A stretch of DNA of 64,000 nt, taken from assembly GCF_030818255.1 (NCBI RefSeq), contig NZ_JAUTAG010000001.1, positions 2,046,001 to 2,110,000 on the forward strand, read 5' to 3'. Shown here in pieces: positions 8,099-16,151 of this stretch; the first letter of the stretch is position 1; every line of letters begins with the position of its first letter. The notes beneath the pieces are model-generated. The model was not told the origin of the DNA. It worked only from the letters and a program-made list of their open reading frames with translations, and did not search any database. The translations under genes were made by a program, and so were the position numbers. The DNA is from Microbacterium sp. SORGH_AS_0969. Lineage in GTDB: Bacteria > Actinomycetota > Actinomycetes > Actinomycetales > Microbacteriaceae.

Positions 8099-8621
8099 CA
8101 TCCCCTCCGTGGCCTCCGGTCCCGGGGCTGCGGCGGAGGTGGCTGAGCTTGTCGAAGCCTCCGGTCCCTTCGACGGGCTCAGGGACCTCCCGTGGTGAGG
8201 GTTCCTCTGCGGCGGAGGTGGCTGAGCTTGTCGAAGCCTCCGGTCCCGGGGCTGCGGCGGAGGTGGCTGAGCTTGTCGAAGCCTCCGGTCCCGGGGCTGC
8301 GGCAGAGGTGGCTGAGCTTGTCGAAGCCTCCGGTCCCGGCCCGCAGCGCGACAGCCGGGGAAGATCTGCGCCCCGCTCGGCGATAAGTGCGAGCTTCTTC
8401 TCCCGGCGCCACCCCTGTAGCTGCTTCTCCCGCGTGAAGGCTAGCTCGACCGCGTCGAACCATTCCGCATAGACGAGCCGAACGGGTCGACGTTTCCGGG
8501 TGAAGGATGCCGCCAGGTCATCGTCGTTGTTGTGCTCCCACACGCGACTCTCGAGTTCGCGGCCGGTACTCCCGACGTATAGCGCACCGCCGCGGCATTC
8601 GAGGATGTAGGCCCAAGGCAT
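8061..8621 (-). CDS. GIY-YIG endonuclease (UPF0213/YhbQ-like) with a repeat-encoded C-terminal tail
   Basis: A 186-aa frame. Residues 1-93 are a complete GIY-YIG domain: Y5-I-L, Y15-V-G, Arg26, His30 and the metal-binding Glu65 in REKQLQGW. After LPRLSRC the frame continues without a stop through the neighbouring palindrome array. This adds three copies of PGPEASTSSATSAAA and then further repeat-derived residues, and ends 38 bp inside ald on the other strand. The family is normally about 90-100 aa, so the tail is probably an accident of array insertion near the original stop. ATG 8621 gives the standard MPWAYIL start. Confidence 0.8.
   Translation of the reverse strand: MPWAYILECRGGALYVGSTGRELESRVWEHNNDDDLAASFTRKRRPVRLVYAEWFDAVELAFTREKQLQGWRREKKLALIAERGADLPRLSRCGPGPEASTSSATSAAAPGPEASTSSATSAAAPGPEASTSSATSAAEEPSPREVPEPVEGTGGFDKLSHLRRSPGTGGHGGDVRGRRRRGRPRS
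8118..8340. repeat. Palindrome array with 45-bp units
   Basis: Units of 45 bp begin at 8118, 8242 and 8287, with a partial unit just before 8242. A GGTCCC-armed palindrome (ggtcccttcgacgggctcag, 8163) sits between them. Each 45-bp unit carries the GGTGGCTGAGCTTGTCGAAG half. Because 45 is a multiple of three, the array stays open on the minus strand and extends the GIY-YIG frame. Confidence 0.9.
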
Positions 8622-8685
8622 CCCGTGATCATGGCAGCCTGTGGCGACTGCTCGCGGAGACTGTGGAGAACGTCGCGTCGGGTCC

Positions 8686-9250
8686 GGTCCCTTCGGCAAG
8701 CTCAGGGACCTCGCGTGGGCTCAGGGACCTCGCGTAGCTGGAGGTCTCGGTGCGGCGGAGGTGGCTGAGCTCGTCGAAGCCGCCGGTCCCTTCGGCAAGC
8801 TCAGGGACCTCGCGTGGGCTCAGGGACCTCGCGTGGCTGGAGGTCTCGGTGCGGCGGAGGTGGCTGAGCTCGTCGAAGCCGCCGGTCCCTTCGGCAAGCT
8901 CAGGGACCTCGCGTGGGCTCAGGGACCTCGCGTAGCTGGAGGTCTCGGTGCGGCGGAGGTGGCTGAGCTTGTCGAAGCCGCCGGTCCCTTCGACAAGCTC
9001 AGGGACCTCGCGTGGGCTCAGGGACCTCGCGTAGCTGGAGGTCTCGGTGCGGCGGAGGTGGCTGAGCTTGTCGAAGCCTCCGGTCCCTTCGACAAGCTCA
9101 GGGACCTCGCGTGGGCTCAGGGACCTCGCGTGGCTGGAGGTCTCGGTGCGGCGGAGGTGGCTGAGCTTGTCGAAGCCTCCGGTCCCTTCGACAAGCTCAG
9201 GGACCTCGCGTGGGCTCAGGGACCTCGCGTGGGCTCAGGGACCTCGCGTG
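8686..9250. repeat. Tandem array, six 99-bp units
   Basis: Unit starts (GGTCCCTTCG) lie at 8686, 8785, 8884, 8983, 9082 and 9181, exactly 99 bp apart, and the last unit is incomplete. Units 1-3 carry TTCGGCAAGCTC and units 4-6 carry TTCGACAAGCTC, which points to expansion by unit duplication. The period is a multiple of three, so a long plus-strand frame is open here. It has no ribosome site, runs into genes on the other strand and is judged not to be a gene. The array separates the GIY-YIG gene from the response-regulator gene. Confidence 0.95.
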
Positions 9251-9252
9251 AA

Positions 9253-9948
9253 TCAGAGGCCACCCCCCGCCCGCACCCACGCGTACGTGATCTCGGGGCG
9301 GCCCTGGCCCCCGTACCGGGGAACGCGGCGCACCCGCCCGACGTCGGCGAGGTGCTCGAGGTAGCGCCGCGCCGTCACGCGCGACATGCCCTCGGTCTCG
9401 CCGACCTCGGTCGACGACACGGCTCCGGATGCCGTGCGCACACGTTCCGCGACGGCCTGCAGCGTCTCGTCGCTCAGGCCCTTCGGCAGCACCGGCGGGG
9501 TGACGGTGCGCAGCGATCCGAGCAGCGCGTCGACCTCGGACTGCGTCGCGTCACCGGCCGCGCGGTCGAGGCCCTCGACATAGGTGCGGTAGGCATCGAG
9601 GCGCTCGCGGAACGCCGCGAACGCGAACGGCTTGATGAGGTACTGCACGACGCCGATCGACACGGCGGCCCGCACCGTCGCCGCGTCGCGTACCGCCGTC
9701 ACGGCGATGATGTCGACGCCCGACCCGGCTGCGCGCACCCGCCGCGCGACGTCGAGGCCGTTGCCGTCGGGCATGGTCATGTCGAGCAGCACGAGGTCGA
9801 TCCGCCGCTCCGGGTCGGCGAGGGCGGTGAGGGCCGCGCGCGCTCCCGACGCCTGTCCCGCGACCTCGAAGCCCGGCACCCGCGCGACGTACGCCGAGTG
9901 CAGCTCGAGGGCGAGGGCGTCGTCGTCCACGACGAGCACCCGGATCAC
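9253..9948 (-). CDS. dcuR: DcuR/CitB-type response regulator
   Basis: A 231-aa protein. The receiver domain (about 1-120) has the acidic pocket D8-D9-D10, phospho-acceptor Asp56 in LLLDMTMPDG and Lys106 in YLIKPF. The C-terminal part ends in a winged helix (STEVGETEGMSRVTARRYLEHL). GTG 9948 follows a strong GGAGGAG and overlaps the kinase stop by four bases, so the pair is one operon. It probably activates the divergent dicarboxylate carrier gene. The symbol follows function and could equally be citB or malR. Confidence 0.88.
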   Translation of the reverse strand: MIRVLVVDDDALALELHSAYVARVPGFEVAGQASGARAALTALADPERRIDLVLLDMTMPDGNGLDVARRVRAAGSGVDIIAVTAVRDAATVRAAVSIGVVQYLIKPFAFAAFRERLDAYRTYVEGLDRAAGDATQSEVDALLGSLRTVTPPVLPKGLSDETLQAVAERVRTASGAVSSTEVGETEGMSRVTARRYLEHLADVGRVRRVPRYGGQGRPEITYAWVRAGGGL

Positions 9949-11543
9949 GACTCCTCCTCCACCGACGGCAGGAACACCCGCACCGTCGTCGGGTCGCCGG
10001 TGATCTGCAGGGTTCCGCCCCGGGCGGCCACGATATCGCGCACGAGCGCGAGCCCGACGCCGCGCCCGCCCGGTGCCTGCTCCGTCTTCGTCGACGCGCC
10101 GAACCGGAACGGGTCGGGCAGCGACGGGTCGAACCCTCCTCCGCTGTCCGACACCTCGATCGCGACGTCGCCGCCCTTCTCCGTCAGCGCCGCGCGCACC
10201 CACCGGGGCTCCGCGCCCGACGCCGCGGCATCCAGAGCGTTGTCGACGAGGTTGCCGACGACCGTCACCGCTTCCGCGGGAGCGAGCGGCAGCCGCGGTC
10301 GCGGCTCCGACACATCGAGGTCGAGGCGCAGTCCGCGCTCGGCCGCCTCGTCGAGCTTACCCAGCAGGAGGGCGACCACGACGGCATCCTCGTCGTCCGA
10401 GACGAGACGGTCGGCCAGTTCCTGCCGTTCGCCGGTGGATGCCACGATCAACCGCCGCGCGTCATCGAGCCGCCCGAGCTCCAGCAGCGCCAACAGCGCG
10501 TGGAGGCGGTTGCCGTGCTCGTGGGTCTGCGAGCGGAGGGTGTCGCTGAGCGTGCGGACGCCCTCGAGCTCGCCGAGCAGCGCCTGCAGCTCGGAGCGGT
10601 CGCGGAGCGTCATGACGTGTCCGCGCTCGGGCGCCCGCCGTCCGTTGAGGTCTCGCGCGTCCTCCTGGTTGACGAGCAGGACGCGATCGCCGTTGACCAC
10701 CGTCTCCTCGACCATGCGGCGCCCCGTCGAGATGGCCTCGGCGAGGGTGGCATCCATGTCGACGTCGTGCGGATCGAGCGAGACCTGGCCCATCGTCGCG
10801 GGCGGGAGCCCGAGCAGGTCGGCGGCCTCGTCGTTGTAGAGCACGATCCGGCCCTCGCGGTCGGTGACGACGAGCCCCTCGCGCAGCGAGTGCAGCACCG
10901 TCTCGTAGCTCTCGACGAGCCGCGACAGCTCGGCGGGGGTGTACGACCCGGTCACCCGTCTCGCGCTGCGGCGCACATACAGGGCCCCGAGCACACCGAC
11001 GCCGACGATGGCGGCGGATGCCACGGCGATCAACGGCACGCGAGCGGCAAGGTCCTGCTGCACGGCGCCCAGCGTGACCCCGACCGAGACGAGCCCGACG
11101 ATCGGGCCGTCCTCGTCGCCGCCTTCGCGGATCGCCGCGATCGTGCGTACCGACGGGCCGAGGGTCCCCTCGTACACCTCGGTGTAGGTCTGGCCGGCGA
11201 GGGCCTCCTCGCGCGACCCCTGGTACTCCTGTCCGATCTCGGAGCGATTGCGATGGGTAAGACGGATGCCGTCCGGCGTCATGATCGTGACGAACGAGAG
11301 GTCGGCGTCGCCGAGGATCGACTCGACCATGGGCTGCAGGGTCGCAGAGTCGCGCCGCGCGACGAGGGCGGCTACGTCGGGCTCATGAGCGAGCGTCTCG
11401 GCGACCGACCGGGTGACCTGCTCGGCCTGGCGTTGTCCCGAGTCGGTGAGCTGGAACGACAGCAGCACCGCGAGGACTCCGGCGACGAGGACGACGACGC
11501 CGAGGGAGACGAGCGCCAGACGCCCACCCACGCTCAGTCGCAT
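9945..11543 (-). CDS. dcuS: DcuS/CitA-type sensor histidine kinase
   Basis: A 532-aa membrane kinase for C4-dicarboxylate or citrate sensing. It has a first membrane helix (residues 9-30), an extracytoplasmic PAS-like sensor (about 31-165) and a second helix (about 168-190). A cytoplasmic PAS domain (about 208-320) follows, then the short CitA-type dimerisation helix with His341 in QTHEHGNRLHALLALLEL, the N-box NLVDNALDA (431-439) and glycine-rich ATPase loops (SDSGGGFDP, GGRGVGLALV). It is coupled to the response regulator and divergent from the carrier gene. Confidence 0.9.
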   Translation of the reverse strand: MRLSVGGRLALVSLGVVVLVAGVLAVLLSFQLTDSGQRQAEQVTRSVAETLAHEPDVAALVARRDSATLQPMVESILGDADLSFVTIMTPDGIRLTHRNRSEIGQEYQGSREEALAGQTYTEVYEGTLGPSVRTIAAIREGGDEDGPIVGLVSVGVTLGAVQQDLAARVPLIAVASAAIVGVGVLGALYVRRSARRVTGSYTPAELSRLVESYETVLHSLREGLVVTDREGRIVLYNDEAADLLGLPPATMGQVSLDPHDVDMDATLAEAISTGRRMVEETVVNGDRVLLVNQEDARDLNGRRAPERGHVMTLRDRSELQALLGELEGVRTLSDTLRSQTHEHGNRLHALLALLELGRLDDARRLIVASTGERQELADRLVSDDEDAVVVALLLGKLDEAAERGLRLDLDVSEPRPRLPLAPAEAVTVVGNLVDNALDAAASGAEPRWVRAALTEKGGDVAIEVSDSGGGFDPSLPDPFRFGASTKTEQAPGGRGVGLALVRDIVAARGGTLQITGDPTTVRVFLPSVEEES

Positions 11544-11677
11544 GTCACACCCTTCGTCGCGCCTGCCGTGAACAATACGACCACAAATGGTTCCCCCGTC
11601 CCGCCTCGATCAAAGTCTTCACATCGACCGGCGCCCCCGCCGGACTCAACGAAGGCGTTAGAAAAGGGGAATCACCC
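11544..11677. promoter_or_regulatory. Divergent dcuSR / carrier control region
   Basis: A 134-bp gap between the kinase (minus) and carrier (plus) genes. It includes an A/T-rich block (AACAATACGACCACAAATGG) and, near the carrier, a small hairpin CCGGC-GCCCCC-GCCGG followed by the GAAAAGGGGA ribosome site. It should contain the response-regulator operator, but no clear repeated site was found by eye. Confidence 0.45.
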
Positions 11678-13102
11678 GTGGCACTCTCACTCCGCACCAC
11701 GCGCGACGGTCGGCCTCGCAAGAGGATCGACCGCAACCACTGGCTCTACATCTCGGTCATCCTCGCGGTCGTCGCCGGTGTCATCGTCGGCCTCGTCGCC
11801 CCGGCGTTCGCGACGACCCTCGAGCCCATCGGCAAGGGCTTCGTCAGCCTGATCAAGATGATGATCGCCCCGGTGATCTTCTGCACGATCGTCGTGGGCA
11901 TCGGCTCGATCGCCAAGGCTTCTACGGTCGGCAAGATCGGTGGCCTGGCGCTCGGCTACTTCCTCGTGATGTCGACCTTCGCGCTCGGTATCGGCCTGTT
12001 CGTGGGCAACATCATCCACCCCGGCGAGGGCCTCAACATCGCCGGTGCGCAGTACGACGCCGTTCCCGAGGCGACGACCACGCAGGACTTCATCCTGGGC
12101 ATCATCCCGACCACGTTCTTCTCGGCCTTCACGGGCGGCAGCATCCTGCAGGTGCTGTTCATCGCACTTCTCGTCGGCTTCGCGCTGCAGGGGATGGGCG
12201 AGCGCGGGGCGCGCATGGTCGAGGGCATCAAGAACTTCCAGGTCCTGGTCTTCCGCATCCTCGGCATGATCCTGTGGCTCGCTCCGGTCGGTGCCTTCGG
12301 CGCCATCGCCGCGGTGGTCGGCAAGACCGGATTCCAGGCCGTGATCAGCCTCGGCATCCTGATGGGCGCCTTCTACCTGACGTGCTTCCTCTTCATCGCG
12401 GTCGTCCTGGGTGGTCTGCTGTTCGCCGTCACCCGCGTCAACATCTTCTCGCTCATGAAGTACCTCGGCCGCGAGTACCTCCTCATCGTCGGCACGTCGT
12501 CGTCCGAGGCGGCTCTTCCCCGCCTCATCGCCAAGATGGAGCACCTCGGCGTCTCGAAGCCCGTCGTCGGCATCACCGTCCCGACCGGCTACTCGTTCAA
12601 CCTCGACGGCACCGCGATCTACCTGACGATGGCGTCGCTCTTCATCGCGACCGCCATGGGTGCGCCGATGTCGATCCCCGAGCAGATCGGCCTCCTGATC
12701 TTCATGATCATCGCCTCCAAGGGCGCGGCCGGCGTCACCGGTGCCGGTCTCGCGACCCTCGCCGGCGGCCTCTCGGCCTACCGCCCCGACCTGGTCAACG
12801 GCGTCGGCGTCATCGTCGGCATCGACCGCTTCATGTCGGAGGCCCGCGCGGTCACCAACTTCACCGGCAACGCGGTGGCGACGCTCCTCATCGGCGCCTG
12901 GACCAAGCAGTACGACGGACAGCGCGTCCGTGAGGTGCTCGCCGGCAACATCCCGTTCGACGAGACGCTCCTCACCGGTCACGACCACTCCGCGACGCCC
13001 GCGGATGCCAAGACCGAGCTCCCCGCGACGGTCGACACGCAGGCGCTCAACGCCTTCCGCGCTCAGGCCGAGGCGGAGGCTGCGGCGAAGGGTCGCTCGT
13101 GA
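11678..13102 (+). CDS. dctA: C4-dicarboxylate:cation symporter (DctA-type, DAACS family)
   Basis: A 474-aa membrane carrier, probably importing succinate, fumarate, malate or related acids with protons or sodium. Family blocks include FVSLIKMMIAPVIFCTIVVGI and the serine-rich loop GTSSSEAALPRLIAKME. PTGYSFNLDGTAIYLTMASLF and GAAGVTGAGLATLAG are also present. About eight membrane segments and two re-entrant loops fit the family. GTG 11678 follows GAAAAGGGGA. It is divergent from dcuSR and overlaps the next gene by four bases, which places import next to use of the acid. Confidence 0.92.
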   Translation: MALSLRTTRDGRPRKRIDRNHWLYISVILAVVAGVIVGLVAPAFATTLEPIGKGFVSLIKMMIAPVIFCTIVVGIGSIAKASTVGKIGGLALGYFLVMSTFALGIGLFVGNIIHPGEGLNIAGAQYDAVPEATTTQDFILGIIPTTFFSAFTGGSILQVLFIALLVGFALQGMGERGARMVEGIKNFQVLVFRILGMILWLAPVGAFGAIAAVVGKTGFQAVISLGILMGAFYLTCFLFIAVVLGGLLFAVTRVNIFSLMKYLGREYLLIVGTSSSEAALPRLIAKMEHLGVSKPVVGITVPTGYSFNLDGTAIYLTMASLFIATAMGAPMSIPEQIGLLIFMIIASKGAAGVTGAGLATLAGGLSAYRPDLVNGVGVIVGIDRFMSEARAVTNFTGNAVATLLIGAWTKQYDGQRVREVLAGNIPFDETLLTGHDHSATPADAKTELPATVDTQALNAFRAQAEAEAAAKGRS

Positions 13103-13932
13103 GCCTGACCCACGACACCCCGGCGGGGGCGGCTTCGGCCGCCCCCGCCCCCGCGCGTGTCGACCTCGCGCGCACCTGGATGCTCCGTTCGCCTCTCGCC
13201 GGCCACCTCGAGACCGCGGCCGACGTGCTCGTGCTCGACCTCGAAGACGGCCTCCCCGCCGGCCGCAAGGGCGAGGGACGCGACCGTGCACGTCGAGCGG
13301 CGGCTCACGCTCCGGTCTGGCTGCGCATCAGCGCCGCCGGTACCCACGACGGAGAAGACGACCTCGCCCTCGGCCGCGAGCTCGACGACAGCCTCGCCGG
13401 TGTCGTGCTCGCGATGTGCGCGGGTCCGGCCGATGTCGCCCACGTCGCGGCATCCCTCCCCTCCGGCGTCTCGATCGTCGCGATGGTCGAGTCGGCCGCG
13501 GCCCTGCTCGCCGCCCCCGCGATCGCCGCGCACCCCGCCACGCGCCGCCTCGCCTTCGGCACGGGAGACTTCCGCCGCGACACCGGCATGTCGGCCGACC
13601 GACTCGCCCTTTCGTGGCCGCGCGCGCAGCTCGTCGTCGCTTCGGCAGCGGCGGGGATCGCCGGTCCCATCGACGGACCGTGCGGTCCCGTCGACCACGC
13701 TCGGGATGCCGCGCTCCACGCCGTCGCGATGGGCTTCACCGGCACTCTCGCGCTTCAGGATGCCGCCGTCCCCGGCGCCCACGCCGGCTTCACGCCCGCA
13801 CCCGACGAGGTCGAGCGCGCTCGGGCGCTGCTGTCGGCGTCGCCCGACGGTCCGGTCGACGGCTCGTACGCCCCGACGCTCGCTCGCGCTCGCGCGCTGG
13901 TGGAGCGGGCGGAGGCGCTCGCCGCGCTGTAG
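13099..13932 (+). CDS. CitE-like HpcH/HpaI-family lyase
   Basis: A 277-aa TIM-barrel protein of the CitE/HpcH family. It has TWMLRSPLAGHLETAADVLVLDLEDGLPAG (with the acidic LDLEDG), the MVESAAALL strand and the metal-site FGTGDFRRDTGM. GTG 13099 overlaps the dctA stop. Family members cleave or form CoA esters such as citramalyl- or malyl-CoA. Here it is not accompanied by CitD or CitF, so it is a stand-alone CitE-like enzyme, probably acting on the imported dicarboxylate or its CoA ester. Confidence 0.8.
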   Translation: MSLTHDTPAGAASAAPAPARVDLARTWMLRSPLAGHLETAADVLVLDLEDGLPAGRKGEGRDRARRAAAHAPVWLRISAAGTHDGEDDLALGRELDDSLAGVVLAMCAGPADVAHVAASLPSGVSIVAMVESAAALLAAPAIAAHPATRRLAFGTGDFRRDTGMSADRLALSWPRAQLVVASAAAGIAGPIDGPCGPVDHARDAALHAVAMGFTGTLALQDAAVPGAHAGFTPAPDEVERARALLSASPDGPVDGSYAPTLARARALVERAEALAAL

Positions 13933-13941
13933 CCCGCCCCA

Positions 13942-14430
13942 GGTCCCTGAGCTCGTCGAAGGGCCCGCGGGTCCCGGTGGCTTCGACGGGCTCAGCCACC
14001 TTGGTTCCGAGGTCCCTGAGCTTGTTGAAGGGCCGGTCTCATCGCGCGGGTTCCGGTGGCTTCGACGGGCTCAGCCACCGTGGTTCCGAGGTCCCTGAGC
14101 TTGTCGAAGGGCCCGCGGGTCCCGGTGGCTTCGACAGGCTCAGCCACCGTGGTTCCGAGGTCCCTGAGCTTGTTGAAGGGCCGGTCTCATCGCACGGGTT
14201 CCGGTGGCTTCGACGGGCTCAGCCACCGTGGTTCCGAGGTCCCTGAGCTCGTCGAAGGGCCCGCGGGTTCCGGTGGCTTCGACAGGCTCAGCCACCTTGG
14301 CTCCGAGGTCCCTGAGCTTGTCGAAGGGCCCGGTACCCTTGCGGTTTCCGGTGGCTTCGACGGGCTCAGCCACCTGGCGTGAGGTCCTGAGCGCGCCCGG
14401 AGGCTGCAACAGGCTCAGCCACCTGTGCCG
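13942..14430. repeat. Palindrome array with alternating 69/79-bp spacing (148-bp higher-order unit)
   Basis: GGTCCCTGAGC starts recur at 13942, 14011, 14090, 14159, 14238 and 14307, so the spacing alternates 69, 79, 69, 79, 69. Each is paired with a GGTGGCTTCGAC(G/A)GGCTCAG palindrome. The alternating linkers (GGGCCCGCGGGTCCC and GGGCCGGTCTCATCGC) define a 148-bp repeat. The array fills the gap between two convergent genes and slightly enters the 3' end of the DUF1992 gene. Confidence 0.92.
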
Positions 14431-14984
14431 GAGCGCCCCCGCCGGAACCACCGCCGCCGCGCCACCGGCGCGACCGCCGCCGCTTCCTCCCGCGCACGCC
14501 GCCGTTCCGCCCAGGCCGCCACCTCGGATTCGACGTCGACGGTCGGGGTCACCACGGGCGGCCCGCCCTGCAGCTGACGACGCGCCTCGATGACGCGCCG
14601 GTTGAAGTCGTGCAGCGCCTCACGCACGTCAGGCTCTCGGGCGATGGCATCCATTCGCTCGGCGCGCTCGGCGTATTCGACGCGCAGCGTCAGGGCGGGC
14701 GGACCGAGACCGGTGAGCTGTTCCGCCTCGATCTTGCGCCGGATCCACCAGTCGGGGTCGTGCGTCCCGCCCAGGTCGGGGAGGGGTTTGCCGGCGCCGG
14801 GCAGGTTGTCGAACTCTCCGCGGCGGATCGCCTGCTGGATCGACGTTTCGACGTACGCGGCCCGCTCCGCCGCGGTCGACCCGCGCTCCGGGCCGGTCGC
14901 TCGAGGCTCGGGCTCGAGTCCGCTCTCGCGCAGCTGCCGGTCGACCCGGTAGCGCTCGGCCGACTGGCGTGGGTCGTCGCTCAT
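14415..14984 (-). CDS. DUF1992 (DnaJC28-like) protein
   Basis: A 189-aa soluble protein. It carries the conserved DUF1992 block: YVETSIQQAIRRGEFDNLPGAGKPLPDLGG followed by DPDWWIRRKIEAEQ, where the LPGAGKPL core is diagnostic. The domain is known from the DnaJ homologue subfamily C member 28, but no J domain is present here and the function is unknown. ATG 14984 is chosen over GTG 14990 because GGAGG ends five bases before it. The last few codons run into palindrome-array sequence. Confidence 0.85.
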   Translation of the reverse strand: MSDDPRQSAERYRVDRQLRESGLEPEPRATGPERGSTAAERAAYVETSIQQAIRRGEFDNLPGAGKPLPDLGGTHDPDWWIRRKIEAEQLTGLGPPALTLRVEYAERAERMDAIAREPDVREALHDFNRRVIEARRQLQGGPPVVTPTVDVESEVAAWAERRRAREEAAAVAPVARRRWFRRGRSGTGG

Positions 14985-15130
14985 GGGCACCTCCGGTCCT
15001 TCCAGGCTACGACGGCGCGGTGGGCCCGGGGTCGGCGCGCGGCAGTGCGAGCTCGGGCCGGTGCAGCGTGCCGAACTCCGGAGAAATGGATGCCATAGCC
15101 CCCTCCCGCGGCCACCGTGGCGTCGAACGG

Positions 15131-15151
15131 GCGAAACGTCAGGAGTTTCGC
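15131..15151. repeat. Short perfect hairpin in a 196-bp gap
   Basis: GCGAAAC and GTTTCGC (7-bp arms) flank the loop GTCAGGA, inside a wider GGGCG...CGCCC context. It lies between the DUF1992 gene and the MpaB-like gene, both on the minus strand. It may be a terminator or a dispersed small palindrome. Nothing else was recognised in 14985-15180. Confidence 0.5.
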
Positions 15152-15180
15152 ACGCCCATCGCCCGCAACCGGGCCCCGCC

Positions 15181-16092
15181 TCACACCCCCAGGCGCCGCA
15201 ACCTCTGCCGTGCCATGTCCTGCGCGCGCGGACCCGAGCCGAGCGCCCGCTCAGTCACCCGCAGGATCACGCGCGTCAGGGTCAGTACCGGTAGCGGCCA
15301 ACGCCGCACGCCGAGCATCGCGCGGTACCGGCGGGGGATCGTGGCCACCGCCGCGGCGAACAGCACCCGGTAGGCGAGCCCCATCGATCCGCGGAACGGG
15401 GGCTTACGCAGAAACCGCACCACATCGTCGACCCGCTCGCCGCCCCGCAGCTCACCGCGTTCGTAGAAGCCGTCGATCTCTGCGCGCAGCGCCGCGCGCG
15501 TGAGGGGCGGATCGACGACGTGCATGAGCCGCCCCGCGGTCGCCCAGTCGGCGACGTACGCATCCGCTCCGCCCGGGATCGGCTTCCGCGACACCTCGTG
15601 CCCCGACAGGAACGCGTCGGTGAAGGCGAGGTGCACCCAGCGCACGAGGTCGGGCGCCTCGGCTGAGTACGCGCGCTCGCTTCCGTCGCCGGCGCGGTAC
15701 TCGCCTTTCACGCGCTGGTGGAACCGGCCGACTCGTGCGGTCTCGGCATCCGCCTGTGTCCGTGAACCGTAGGTGAGCGTGATGACCCAGCGGACGGTGC
15801 CGGTGAGACGCCCGATCGGATCCTCGCGGTACCGCGACCAGTCGTGCACCCCGGCGAGAGCACCCGGGTGCAGCGCTTGGAGCAGAAGGGCCCGGATGCC
15901 GGCGACCAGGGTCCCCATTCCGGCATGGACCGTCCACGCGGGACCGTTCTCGACGAAGTACCCGGCGTCGTCGCCCTCGGCGATCGCCCGCACGTAGGGG
16001 GCCATACCGGTCGGGTCTCCGGCGAGGGCGACGAGCAGCTTTCCCCGCAGCGACGCGATCCAGTCGGGAACGGGGGAGGGGGAGTCGCTCAC
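15181..16092 (-). CDS. Oxygenase MpaB-like / DUF2236 protein
   Basis: A 303-aa protein of the DUF2236 family, whose fungal and rubber-oxygenase relatives bind heme. Conserved segments include LLLQALHPGALAGVHDWSRYREDPIGRLT, then FHQRVKGEY, VRWVHLAFTDAFLSGHEV and the C-terminal PLLRxxT-like PLPVLTLTRVILRV. The histidines in ALHPGAL, RVGRFHQRV and RWVHLAF are the likely ligands. GTG 16092 gives the usual length. ATG 16143 is an alternative that adds a basic 17-residue extension. The substrate is unknown. Confidence 0.8.
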   Translation of the reverse strand: MSDSPSPVPDWIASLRGKLLVALAGDPTGMAPYVRAIAEGDDAGYFVENGPAWTVHAGMGTLVAGIRALLLQALHPGALAGVHDWSRYREDPIGRLTGTVRWVITLTYGSRTQADAETARVGRFHQRVKGEYRAGDGSERAYSAEAPDLVRWVHLAFTDAFLSGHEVSRKPIPGGADAYVADWATAGRLMHVVDPPLTRAALRAEIDGFYERGELRGGERVDDVVRFLRKPPFRGSMGLAYRVLFAAAVATIPRRYRAMLGVRRWPLPVLTLTRVILRVTERALGSGPRAQDMARQRLRRLGV

Positions 16093-16151
16093 CTCTCCAG
16101 CGTGCCACCGCCGCGCACGACGGGCGCCGAGGTGTCGCGGCATCGAGAGAG

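Noticed and set aside
8686..9250. Possible CRISPR array
   Set aside because: Repeats are 99-bp units with internal palindromes and no unique spacers. There are no cas genes nearby.
8641..10839. A 732-residue plus-strand frame across the 99-bp array
   Set aside because: It is open only because the array period is a multiple of three. It lacks a ribosome site and runs through the response-regulator and kinase genes on the other strand.
14981..15184. A 67-residue minus-strand frame in the gap after DUF1992
   Set aside because: No ribosome site, no recognisable domain and overlap with a small hairpin.
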